Both the position numbers and the translations under genes were made by a program. Of a stretch of DNA of 11,247 nucleotides, positions 1-6,064 are shown piece by piece (position 1 is the first letter of the stretch; every line of letters starts with the position of its first letter). The notes beneath the pieces were generated by a model. That model made no database searches, had not been told where the DNA came from, and saw only the letters and a program-made list of their open reading frames with translations. The stretch comes from JALOOE01 sp964423545 (GTDB taxonomy: Bacteria; Chloroflexota; Anaerolineae; CG2-30-64-16): the NCBI GenBank assembly GCA_964423545.1, contig CAYRFV010000189.1:1-11247 (forward strand), written 5' to 3'.

Positions 1-445
1 TGCCCGTGCCGATCTCCAGGATGCGGTCACCGGGCTTCACCTTCCGCGCCTCGGTCATCAGCGCGACGATATAGGGCTGGGAGATCGTCTGCCCGTAGCC
101 GATGGGGAGCGGGTGATCCTCGTACGCTGCAGCCTGGTACATCTCGGGCACGAACCGGTGGCGCGGCACGCGCCGCATGGCGTCCAGCACAGCCGCATCG
201 GCCACCCCGCGCGCCGCAATCTGCTCGCGCACCATCGCTGCGCGGGCTTCCGCGGTTGGGTCAGGCGCGGTGTCACTGCGAGCCGCGAGAGCAGTTGCAG
301 AGACCGCCGGATCGCGCGATAATGCGCCCTCAGGCGCCGGCGCGGGCTCCGTGAGCTGCAACCGCGAAGTCATGCAGCCGGCCAGCAGCGCCGCCGTGAG
401 CAGGCTGCCACAGACCAGGCGCAATAGACGGAAACGCTCACACAC
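1..445 (-). CDS. pcm: Protein-L-isoaspartate O-methyltransferase, lipoprotein-type, C-terminus beyond window
   Basis: Repairs proteins by methylating L-isoaspartyl residues with S-adenosylmethionine. The 148 visible residues begin with a basic segment (ERFRLLR), a hydrophobic stretch and a lipobox LAGC with Cys24. A Pro/Ala-rich linker follows, to about residue 70. The PCMT fold then starts at MVREQIAARGV, continues through RVPRHRFVPE and GYGQTISQPYIVALM, and reaches SAM-binding motif I (ILEIGTG) at the left edge, so the rest of the domain is missing. Start: GTG at 443-445, with an AGGAGG Shine-Dalgarno 5 nt upstream; an in-frame GTG at 449-451 overlaps that site and is less likely. The usual enzyme is cytosolic, so the lipoprotein signal predicts a membrane-anchored, extracytoplasmic version, although SAM is not expected outside the cytoplasm. 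The family call is firm; the location is inferred from the signal peptide. Confidence 0.93.
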   Translation of the reverse strand, partial: MCERFRLLRLVCGSLLTAALLAGCMTSRLQLTEPAPAPEGALSRDPAVSATALAARSDTAPDPTAEARAAMVREQIAARGVADAAVLDAMRRVPRHRFVPEMYQAAAYEDHPLPIGYGQTISQPYIVALMTEARKVKPGDRILEIGTG

Positions 446-485
446 GGGCACCTCCTTCCGGCGCAGCACGGAAGCACCTGCCCAT

Positions 486-515
486 ATGGTAATCCTGACC
501 CGAGGTGGTTGTCAA
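486..515 (-). promoter_or_regulatory. Predicted sigma-70 promoter of the methyltransferase gene
   Basis: On the minus strand there is a perfect -35 TTGACA (plus coordinates 510-515), an 18-bp spacer and a -10-like TACCAT (486-491, 4 of 6 matches). This would give a leader of roughly 35 nt containing the AGGAGG ribosome site. The -35 lies inside the palindrome GGTTGT-CA-ACAACC at 507-520, which also abuts the start codon of the divergent protease gene. A protein bound there could affect both genes. Confidence 0.5.
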
Positions 516-521
516 CAACCC

Positions 522-1460
522 ATGAAGCTCTCACAGCTCTTTATGGCGCCGGAGGCGCGCCGGCTTCGCGCGGGGTGGCGACTGGCCCTCCAGTTCCTCT
601 TGATGATGGCGCTGAGCCTCGCCTTCGTGCCGTTCGTGATCGTTGCAGCCACCGTGCTGCCGGGGCTCACCCTGACCGCCGCCGGCGATGCGCCCTGGCA
701 GGACGCGGGCGGCGCGATGTTGGCAGGCATGGCCATCAGCTTCCTGGCGATCACCGTCTCGATCTACCTGGCGCGGCGGCTCTTCGACCGGCGCTCCTTT
801 CGCAGCCTGGGGCTGGCGCGCGAAGGCGCCGTGAGCGGGCTGCTCTTCGGCTTCGTGCTGGCCGGAGTGATGATCGGTTTCATCTACGCCGTGGAGTCGC
901 TGTTGGGCTGGGTGCGTTTCGAAGGCATGGCCTGGCAGACCGACAATGCACCCGCGGTGTTGGGCAACACGCTGCTCTGGCTGGCGGTCTTCGCGATCGT
1001 AGGCTGGCAGGAGGAGCTGCTGTGCCGCGGCTACTGGCTGACCAACCTCATCGACGGGCTGCAGGGATCGGTCGCCGGGCGGCTGGCGGTTCCGTTGGCT
1101 GCCCTGTTCTCATCGCTGGGGTTCGCGCTGCTGCACGTGAATAACCCGAACGTATCGGGGCCCGCCATCGCCGGGCTGCTGTTAGCGGGCCTCTGGTTTG
1201 CGTTCGCCGCGCGAGTCGCAAAGCAGCTCTGGACGCCGATCGGCGCGCACATCGGCTGGAACTTCTTCGAGGCGACCGTCTTCGGATTCCCCGTGAGCGG
1301 CATGGCGCCCTTCGGAGTGATCCGGCAGACGACGGCCGGGCCGATCGTCTGGACCGGCGGCGCGTTTGGTCCGGAGGCTGGGCTGATCCTCCTGCCGGCG
1401 CTGGCGTTGGGCGCGCTGGCGCTCTGGGGGGCCTATGGGAGAGAACGGGGCGCGGGCTGA
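522..1460 (+). CDS. CPBP family intramembrane metalloprotease
   Basis: A multi-pass membrane protein of 312 residues from the CPBP/Abi family (CAAX prenyl protease 2-like glutamic endopeptidases). The hallmark motifs are in order: EELLCR (E164, E165, R169), FALLH (F201, H205) and HIGWN (H243, N247), all within predicted membrane helices. Hydrophobic segments lie at about 21-48, 66-84, 104-128, 147-162, 187-206, 213-230 and 284-303. The chosen ATG at 522 has only a distant GAGGTGG (502-508) upstream. An in-frame ATG at 486 would add 12 residues that do not look like family sequence. The gene is divergent from the methyltransferase and convergent with the DUF302 gene. The substrate is unknown; family members include prenyl-protein processing enzymes and bacteriocin self-immunity proteins, and nothing nearby points to either. 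Confidence 0.9.
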   Translation: MKLSQLFMAPEARRLRAGWRLALQFLLMMALSLAFVPFVIVAATVLPGLTLTAAGDAPWQDAGGAMLAGMAISFLAITVSIYLARRLFDRRSFRSLGLAREGAVSGLLFGFVLAGVMIGFIYAVESLLGWVRFEGMAWQTDNAPAVLGNTLLWLAVFAIVGWQEELLCRGYWLTNLIDGLQGSVAGRLAVPLAALFSSLGFALLHVNNPNVSGPAIAGLLLAGLWFAFAARVAKQLWTPIGAHIGWNFFEATVFGFPVSGMAPFGVIRQTTAGPIVWTGGAFGPEAGLILLPALALGALALWGAYGRERGAG

Positions 1461-1469
1461 AGGCTCCGG

Positions 1470-1498
1470 GCCGGAAGCCAGAGCGCGCCCTTTCCGGC
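1470..1498. terminator. Hairpin between convergent genes, possible bidirectional terminator
   Basis: GCCGGAA (1470-1476) and TTCCGGC (1492-1498) form a 7-bp stem with a 15-nt loop, in the 66-bp gap where the protease and DUF302 genes converge. No clear T-tract follows on either strand, so termination activity is uncertain. Confidence 0.35.
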
Positions 1499-1526
1499 TC
1501 TTACCGGCAGCTTGCGCGCGGCGACC

Positions 1527-1913
1527 TCACAGGCTCTCGACGACCTTTTGCAGCTTCGCACGCACCTGCATCCCGATCTCGGCCAGGCCCGGGTTATCCA
1601 CCGCGGCCATCGAAGCGACGGGGTCGATCGCGGCCACCTCGGTCGTGCCCGGCGCCAGCTCCTGCACGATCACGTTGCACGGCAGCATGGTGCCGATCTT
1701 GTCCTCGACCAGCAGGGCGCGGTGTGCGAACGGCGGGTTGCACGCGCCCAGGATGCGATAGTTGCGGAAATCAACATCCAGCTTCTTCTTCATCGTGGCC
1801 TTGACGTCGATCTCGGTCAAGACCCCGAAGCCTTCCTGCTTGAGCGCTTCGATCACGCGAGCAATGGCCTCGTCGAACGGCAGATGGATCGTCTTGCTGA
1901 AGTAATAGCTCAC
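1527..1913 (-). CDS. DUF302 domain-containing protein
   Basis: A 128-residue protein that is almost entirely one DUF302 domain (COG3439-like), a widespread small domain of unknown biochemical role. Recognisable stretches are GFGVLTEIDVKATMKKKL (28-45), the strongly conserved YRILGACNPPFAHRAL (52-67) and IGTMLPCNVIVQE (73-85), then AIDPVASM (95-102). Two conserved cysteines, C58 and C79, are kept. No signal peptide or membrane helix is seen, so it is probably cytoplasmic. Start: GTG at 1911-1913, with AGGAG 8-9 nt upstream. The same frame stays open upstream to about 2204, but that extension is arginine- and proline-rich shadow sequence with no family match. The gene is convergent with the protease and divergent from etfB, so it is probably transcribed alone. 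Function is not assigned. Confidence 0.9.
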   Translation of the reverse strand: MSYYFSKTIHLPFDEAIARVIEALKQEGFGVLTEIDVKATMKKKLDVDFRNYRILGACNPPFAHRALLVEDKIGTMLPCNVIVQELAPGTTEVAAIDPVASMAAVDNPGLAEIGMQVRAKLQKVVESL

Positions 1914-1925
1914 GACGGCGTCTCC

Positions 1926-1956
1926 TGACCATGATAAACAGGCTCCGGTATGGTCA
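1926..1956 (-). promoter_or_regulatory. Candidate promoter and operator of the DUF302 gene
   Basis: TGACCAT (1926-1932) and ATGGTCA (1950-1956) form a perfect 7-bp inverted repeat with a 17-bp centre, just upstream of the DUF302 start. Within it, on the minus strand, is TATCAT (1931-1936), a 5-of-6 match to the -10 hexamer, but no convincing -35 precedes it. The spacing of the arms suits a dimeric repressor or activator. The site is inferred from symmetry only. Confidence 0.35.
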
Positions 1957-2247
1957 TGCGACCGGCCGGAACAAGCGTCTTTCCATAGGCTCAGATGCCC
2001 GCAGCGGCCATGCGTTACATGCTCGGAGGCGCGGGGCGCTGCCTGGCTTTGGGCCGGGCGGGCGATCGGCTCCGGCGATGATAGGGCTTCGCCACAGACG
2101 CAGACGATGCTCCACGCGCGGCAGAGCTCCGCTTGGGCGCCCAGTGCTTTCGGGCAGGAGAAACAACACGACAGTTGGACAAGGCGCCCCTTCCGCAAGC
2201 GCACGGCGTTCGTTCAAAGACGAGGAGCTCGCGTGCGACTCCCTCGT
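1957..2247. other. Intergenic stretch with no supported gene
   Basis: About 290 bp lie between the DUF302 control region and the etfB promoter. Several open frames cross it on both strands, but their translations are low-complexity and rich in Arg, Ser and Pro. None has a good ribosome site or a recognisable family. A small inverted repeat, ACGAGG (2220-2225) with CCTCGT (2242-2247), directly abuts the -35 of the etfB promoter. No RNA gene was recognised. Confidence 0.5.
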
Positions 2248-2277
2248 TTGTGTGCGCTGCGCAGTTCATGCTATACT
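2248..2277 (+). promoter_or_regulatory. Predicted etfBA promoter with extended -10
   Basis: TTGTGT (2248-2253), an 18-bp spacer, then TATACT (2272-2277) preceded by TG one base away (2269-2270), giving an extended -10 TGCTATACT. Transcription would start near 2284 and leave a leader of about 59 nt before etfB. An inverted repeat with 6-bp arms ends at 2247, directly against the -35. Confidence 0.6.
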
Positions 2278-2342
2278 CATGACACAACGCGTCAGGGAGC
2301 CCGATCTGACTCCGCATCGTTCTTGGACGAGGAGATACGCGC

Positions 2343-3122
2343 ATGAAATTCATCGTCTGTGTCAAGCTGACCCCCGACACCGAGCAACTGGCCGAGGTTC
2401 AGCCGGAGGATGTTGCTGCCGGCGACTTCGGGGTGACCCTGGTGCTGAACCCGTGGGATGAGTTCGCCGTGGAGGAAGCCCTACAGCTTCAAGAACGCTT
2501 CGACGGGGAAGCGGTTGTCATGACCCTGGGCGGCGCAGCGTCGGTCGAGGCGCTCAAGCGCGCGGTCGCAATGGGCATCGAGGAGGCCATCCTGCTGTCC
2601 GATCCGGCCTTCGAGGGCAGCGACGCCTGGGGAGCAGCGCACGTGCTGGCGCAGGCAATCAGGAAAGTCGGGGACGCTACCCTGATTCTGACCGGCAGAC
2701 AGTCGGTGGACGGCAACAGCGGGCTGTTGGCGCCCGGTCTGGCAGCCACACTCGGCGTGCCGTTCGTGTCGCAGGTTGCCAGGATCCTCGATGTCACAGC
2801 GGAGAGCGCCACCGTCCTGCGTTCGCTCGATGAGGGGATGCAAACAGTGCGGGTGAAGCTTCCGGCGGTTGTGTCGGTCAGCAAGGAGATCAACGAGCCG
2901 CGCTATCCNNNNNNNNNNCGCCTGCAGTATCCCGCGGTTCGCGCCCAAGATCTGCCCGGCCTGAATCTGAAACTGGTGGGCGGTGCGGCAGCATTGACGG
3001 CCTGGACCGATCTGCGCAAGCCGCCCGCGCGCACCGGGACCTGCGAGTTCATCCAGGGCGCCACCGTGCGCGAGCAGGCGAACCTCCTGGCCGACAAGTT
3101 GATCGGAGAGAAGGTGATCTGA
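2343..3122 (+). CDS. etfB: Electron transfer flavoprotein beta subunit
   Basis: Small subunit of the soluble ETF heterodimer, which takes electrons from flavin dehydrogenases such as acyl-CoA dehydrogenases; the beta subunit normally binds AMP (or a second FAD in bifurcating ETFs). Family marks are the N-terminus MKFIVCVKLTPDTE (1-14), LNPWDEFAVEEAL (35-47), AMGIEEAILLSD (76-87), the nucleotide loop VDGNSGLLAPG (122-132) and VKLPAVVSVSKEINEPRY (171-188). The length of about 259 is typical. Start: ATG with AGGAG 8 nt upstream. Ten Ns at 2909-2918 interrupt codons 189-192, right after NEPRYP. The frame is kept across them, but human ETF-beta suggests about six more residues there. etfA follows 64 bp downstream with its own ribosome site, so the two are almost certainly one operon. 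Confidence 0.95.
   Translation: MKFIVCVKLTPDTEQLAEVQPEDVAAGDFGVTLVLNPWDEFAVEEALQLQERFDGEAVVMTLGGAASVEALKRAVAMGIEEAILLSDPAFEGSDAWGAAHVLAQAIRKVGDATLILTGRQSVDGNSGLLAPGLAATLGVPFVSQVARILDVTAESATVLRSLDEGMQTVRVKLPAVVSVSKEINEPRYXXXXRLQYPAVRAQDLPGLNLKLVGGAAALTAWTDLRKPPARTGTCEFIQGATVREQANLLADKLIGEKVI
2909..2918. other. Assembly gap of ten Ns inside etfB
   Basis: Ten consecutive undetermined bases fall after the conserved NEPRYP motif. Ten is a common fixed filler length, so the number need not be the real distance. Aligning by eye to human ETF-beta, where about 20 residues separate RY from the DL that matches ours, gives only about 14 here. Roughly 18 nt may therefore be missing beyond the 10 shown. 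The reading frame is intact as written. Confidence 0.95.
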
Positions 3123-3186
3123 GCAGAGGCAATTGGGGCCGATCATCCGCGCTCCGCCAACTGTCGTCAGAGAAAGGACCTCCACC

Positions 3187-4170
3187 ATGACGATCCTGGT
3201 TTACATCGCACAACATCAGGGCCAGGGCAAGCCCATCACATGGGAGATTATGGGCAAGGCGCGCGATCTGGGGGACAGGCTCGGCACACCTGTGGTCGGA
3301 TTCGTTGGGGGATGGCAGGTGCGGGCCGTAGCACAAGACGCCATCGCCTACGGCGCCGATCGCGTGCTTGTGGTCGATGATCCGGCGTTCGAGCCGTTTC
3401 GCGCGTACGCCGCTGCGCAGGCGTTCAAGGCCGCTATCGCGGCGGCCAGGCCGCGCATCATCCTGGCGCCTTCTGTGGCGGGCGTGCGGGACGCGGCCGC
3501 GCTGGCCGCTTGCCAGTTGCACATCGGTCTTGCAGCAGACTGCCAGGCGCTCGACCTGGACGCCGACGGCAACCTGCTGGCTGTACGACCGGTGTTCTCG
3601 GGCAACATATTGACCACGGTGGTCTTCAAGGCCCGACCGCAGATGGCGACTGTGCGGGGGCGGAGCTTCCCGCTGCCGACCAAGAACGAGACGCGCACAG
3701 GCGAGGTAGCCCCCTTGGCCGTAGCGTTGGACGAGTTGGCTGCCCAGGAGGAAGTGCTGGGCTTCGAAGCGCCCGAGGTGGGGGAGCTGGGCGTAGAGAA
3801 TGCCGGGATCATCGTCTCCGGGGGCCGCGGGGTCAAGGGGCCGGAGGGCTTCGCGCCGATCCGCGACCTGGCGAAGACCCTCGGAGGCGCAGTGGGCGCG
3901 TCGCGTGCCGCCGTCGATGCCGGCTGGATCTCCTATCCCCACCAGGTCGGCCAGACAGGCAAGACCGTGCGGCCCGAGCTGTATATTGCGTGCGGCATCT
4001 CGGGCGCCATTCAGCACTTGGCCGGCATGAGCAACGCCAAGGTGATCGTGGCCATCAACAAGGACAAGGATGCGCCGATCTTCGGCATTGCTCGCTACGG
4101 CATCGTCGGCGATCTGTTCGAGGTCCTGCCCGCGTTGACGGAAGCGTTCAAGACAAAACTGGGGCGCTGA
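3187..4170 (+). CDS. etfA: Electron transfer flavoprotein alpha subunit
   Basis: FAD-carrying large subunit of ETF, 327 residues. The N-terminal nucleotide-binding-like domain (about 1-185) opens with MTILVYIAQHQGQGKP. The C-terminal FAD domain is textbook: GIIVSGGRGVKGPEGF (207-222), GASRAAVDAGW (237-247), HQVGQTGKTV (252-261) and the ETF-alpha signature LYIACGISGAIQHLAGMSN (265-283) followed by VIVAINKD (286-293). The start at 3187 is supported by AAAGGA 8 nt upstream; an upstream ATG at 3133 in the same frame would add 18 residues of non-family sequence running through the ribosome site. It lies 64 bp after etfB. No ETF-quinone oxidoreductase or acyl-CoA dehydrogenase gene is in the window, so the electron donors and acceptor are not shown. 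Confidence 0.96.
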   Translation: MTILVYIAQHQGQGKPITWEIMGKARDLGDRLGTPVVGFVGGWQVRAVAQDAIAYGADRVLVVDDPAFEPFRAYAAAQAFKAAIAAARPRIILAPSVAGVRDAAALAACQLHIGLAADCQALDLDADGNLLAVRPVFSGNILTTVVFKARPQMATVRGRSFPLPTKNETRTGEVAPLAVALDELAAQEEVLGFEAPEVGELGVENAGIIVSGGRGVKGPEGFAPIRDLAKTLGGAVGASRAAVDAGWISYPHQVGQTGKTVRPELYIACGISGAIQHLAGMSNAKVIVAINKDKDAPIFGIARYGIVGDLFEVLPALTEAFKTKLGR

Positions 4171-4182
4171 GACGCACAGCCA

Positions 4183-4231
4183 CTCGGAAATCGATGCGGA
4201 CCGCACCTCAACGCAGCGCGTGTTTTCCGAG
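4183..4231. repeat. Inverted repeat downstream of etfA
   Basis: CTCGGAAA (4183-4190) and TTTCCGAG (4224-4231) are perfect 8-bp arms separated by 33 bp. The interior holds another tight palindrome, TGCGG-A-CCGCA (4195-4205). It sits 13 bp past the etfA stop and 10 bp before the -35 of the next promoter. It could be a 3' stem stabilising or ending the etfBA message (there is no T-tract), or an operator. The half site CACTCGGAA recurs exactly at 9357-9365, upstream of the sigma factor gene. Confidence 0.5.
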
Positions 4232-4241
4232 TTGCATTGCG

Positions 4242-4270
4242 TTGACAACCGATGCGCCCTACGGTATAAT
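4242..4270 (+). promoter_or_regulatory. Perfect-consensus sigma-70 promoter for the S1 gene leader
   Basis: TTGACA (4242-4247), a 17-bp spacer and TATAAT (4265-4270) match the housekeeping consensus at every position. This is the strongest promoter in the window. The predicted start is near 4277, which gives a leader of about 277 nt before the S1-like coding region. Confidence 0.85.
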
Positions 4271-4276
4271 GGCCTG

Positions 4277-4553
4277 TACGATGCGCTACCGGTATCGAAT
4301 GCGCAGACGCTGCTTGCCAGCGCTGCGCTTACCAGTGTCAGGCCTTGAACCAGGCAACGCCCCCTGCATGGCGGCGTCGCCCGGTCGAGTCTCTGCTCAG
4401 AGCTCGGAATGATCATGAGCTGAGACGATCTTTCTTTTGCGGTCGAAGGCCCGGCTGACACGCCAGAAAGGTTACGGTGCGACAGCCGGGTTCTTTTTTT
4501 GCGCCCTGGGGAGTGTCCCAGGAGTCATCTTATCGTCTGGAGGTTCCTTTCCC
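4277..4553 (+). promoter_or_regulatory. Long structured 5' leader of the S1 gene, possible attenuator or small RNA
   Basis: No reading frame of interest lies between the consensus promoter and the S1 start, but the transcript would fold strongly. There is a hairpin at 4301-4328 (GCGCAG-A-CGCTG paired with CAGCG-CTGCGC). A competing stem, TGCGC 4282-4286 with GCGCA 4301-4305, shares its 5' arm. Smaller stems lie at 4342-4355 and 4358-4373. A stem at 4396-4424 (CTCA-ga-GCTC with GAGC-TGAG) is followed by a T-rich run. Then come the terminator at 4450-4500 and a final hairpin CCTGGG/CCCAGG (4505-4522), just before the ribosome site GGAGG (4539-4543). Either the leader controls S1 expression by conditional termination, or a separate RNA of about 220 nt is made here. 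It matches no riboswitch or known RNA that I recognise. Confidence 0.55.
4450..4500 (+). terminator. Intrinsic terminator inside the S1 leader
   Basis: CCCGGCTG (4450-4457) pairs perfectly with CAGCCGGG (4483-4490) across a 25-nt loop. TTCTTTTTTT (4491-4500) follows at once. This is the classic layout of a Rho-independent terminator, although the loop is long. It stands 54 bp before the S1 start codon and downstream of a consensus promoter, the usual position of an attenuator. Confidence 0.7.
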
Positions 4554-5984
4554 ATGACTACCAATTTGCCGCCGACCAAGCCCCCGGCTGAGGTCCACCC
4601 GATGCAGGCCCTGCTCGACCAGGGTGGATATGACATGCCGCAGCGTGGGGATATCCGCGAAGGCACGATTCTCTCGATCAACCCGCAGGAGATCGTCATC
4701 GATCTGGGCTTGAAACGAGAGGCGATCGTCCCGGCCAACGACTTGACCCGGATCGACAAGGCCACCCTCGCGGAAATCCAAGAAGGCACAACCTGGCCCG
4801 TTTACATCCTGCAGCCATCGGACCGGGAAGGGAACCTCATCGTTTCGCTCTCGCGCGCGCTACAGGAGAAGGATTGGCTGGTAGCGCAGCAGATGATGGA
4901 TAACAACGAGATGTTCGAAGCGCAAGTCAGCAGCTACAATGCCGGCGGGCTCGAGGTTATCTTCGGCAAGCTGCGCGGCTTTGTGCCGGCTTCGCACCTC
5001 TCGACGCTCCCGCGCGTGTCGACCCCAGAGGAGCGCAAGGCGCAACTTGCTGCGTATGTCGGGCAAAAGATCCCGGTCAAGGTGGTGGAAGTCGATCGAC
5101 GCAAGCGCCGGCTGATCATGTCGGAGCGGGCCGTCCACCGCCGCTGGCAGCGCGAGCATCGCAAGCAGCTGCTCGATGAGATCGAGCCGGGCGACGTGCG
5201 CACTGGCATCGTGCGCAGCCTCTCGAATTTCGGCGTCTTCGTCGACATCGGTGGGGCTGATGGTCTGATCCACATCTCGGAGCTGGCCTGGTTCCCTGTG
5301 GCGCACCCCAGCGATGTGGTCAAAGTGGGCCAGCAGGTCGAGGTCAAGGTGTTACGGATCGACAAGGCGCGCGAGCGCATCGGCCTGAGCCTGAAGCGCG
5401 TGCAGCCCGATCCGTGGAGCACCGCGCCGGATGACTACAAGCCGGGAGAGCTGGTCGAAGCGGTGGTGACGCGGGTCAGCGATTTCGGCGCGTTCACTCG
5501 GCTGCGCACCGGCGTCGAAGGACTGCTGCACGTCTCCGAGATGGCCGACATCCGCCCAGATCATCCTCAGAGCCTCGTTGCGCCCGGCGACCTGCTCCTG
5601 CTGCGCGTCCTGCGCGTCGAGCCGGAGCGCCGCCGCATCGGTCTCAGCCTGCGCCAGGTGTCGGAGAGCGAATGGGCTGACTGGGCGGCCCGCTATCGCG
5701 AAAAGCACGCGGCGCAGGTTGCTGAAGAAGCAGCCATGGTCGAAGCGGACGAGGGCGCGGGCATTGCAGACGAGGGTGCTACAGAGGCCGCAGACTTCGC
5801 CGGTGAGGACGAGGTGCAGACCCCGGGTGAGGCCGCCGCTGCGATCGTGGCCGCAGACGTCGCACTGGTGGAGACCCCGGAGGGGATCGTGGCCGAAGAC
5901 GAGGTCGTTGTCGCATCCGACAACGGCGCCGTGGTCGACGATCAGATCATCGTCGAGACACCGGATGGCGAGGTGGTTGCATAG
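4554..5984 (+). CDS. Ribosomal protein S1-like protein with four S1 domains
   Basis: An RNA-binding protein of 476 residues, similar in layout to the shorter bacterial S1 proteins that help mRNA onto the 30S subunit; E. coli S1 has six domains. The four OB-fold S1 repeats lie at about 31-101 (GDIREGTILSINPQEIVIDLG), 118-191, 211-282 (GIVRSLSNFGVFVDIGGADG) and 295-367 (VTRVSDFGAFTRLRTGVEG). Repeats three and four keep the canonical FGxF and GL(I/L)H(I/V)SE motifs best. From about 385 a strongly acidic, Ala/Val/Glu/Asp-rich tail follows and contains two related blocks, VETPEGIVAED (439-449) and VETPDGEVVA (467-476). Start: ATG with GGAGG 10 nt upstream. Expression is probably controlled by the terminator-bearing leader. 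S1 is the best role, but another S1-domain RNA-binding protein is possible. Confidence 0.9.
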   Translation: MTTNLPPTKPPAEVHPMQALLDQGGYDMPQRGDIREGTILSINPQEIVIDLGLKREAIVPANDLTRIDKATLAEIQEGTTWPVYILQPSDREGNLIVSLSRALQEKDWLVAQQMMDNNEMFEAQVSSYNAGGLEVIFGKLRGFVPASHLSTLPRVSTPEERKAQLAAYVGQKIPVKVVEVDRRKRRLIMSERAVHRRWQREHRKQLLDEIEPGDVRTGIVRSLSNFGVFVDIGGADGLIHISELAWFPVAHPSDVVKVGQQVEVKVLRIDKARERIGLSLKRVQPDPWSTAPDDYKPGELVEAVVTRVSDFGAFTRLRTGVEGLLHVSEMADIRPDHPQSLVAPGDLLLLRVLRVEPERRRIGLSLRQVSESEWADWAARYREKHAAQVAEEAAMVEADEGAGIADEGATEAADFAGEDEVQTPGEAAAAIVAADVALVETPEGIVAEDEVVVASDNGAVVDDQIIVETPDGEVVA

Positions 5985-6017
5985 GTTGCCGCAGCCATTG
6001 GGCCGCTTGCCCTGAGA

Positions 6018-6034
6018 GCGCCGGAGAGCGGCGC
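6018..6034. repeat. GC-rich hairpin downstream of the S1 gene
   Basis: GCGCCG (6018-6023) and CGGCGC (6029-6034) pair over a 5-nt loop, 34 bp past the S1 stop. No T-tract follows. It is the first of two stems in the 142-bp gap before the zinc-finger gene. Confidence 0.45.
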
Positions 6035-6064
6035 CGAATCCCCGGTTCGAAGTAGCGATCCGGT

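Noticed and set aside
1914..2204. In-frame N-terminal extension of the DUF302 protein to an upstream start
   Set aside because: The extension is low-complexity shadow sequence, while the GTG at 1913 has a good AGGAG site and begins exactly where DUF302 homologues begin.
2107..2346. A 79-codon open frame on the plus strand overlapping the etfB start
   Set aside because: It runs through the etfB promoter and ribosome site, has no good start signal of its own and shows Arg/Ser-rich random-like composition.
4183..4212. ECF promoter reading of the CTCGGAAA copy after etfA
   Set aside because: No CGTT or CGTC box lies 15-18 bp downstream of GGAA, unlike the copy before the sigma gene.
4331..4380. 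Possible SRP RNA, because GTCAGG is followed by GAA and AGGCA
   Set aside because: The conserved tetraloop helix does not form: the bases flanking the putative loop are C opposite C, and the GGAAGGAAGCAG-type segment is absent.
3049..4461. A 470-codon open frame on the minus strand opposite etfA
   Set aside because: etfA on the plus strand carries unmistakable ETF-alpha signatures over the same stretch; the antisense frame has no recognisable domain.
4277..4500. Possible 6S RNA, given a transcript of about 220 nt between a strong promoter and a terminator
   Set aside because: The transcript ends do not pair into the long closing stem with a central bubble expected of 6S RNA; the only partner for GGCCTG at 4271 is internal (4339-4344) and lies mostly before the predicted start.
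6036..6060. A tRNA T-arm-like GGTTCGAA
   Set aside because: No acceptor, D-arm or anticodon stem surrounds it at tRNA distances.
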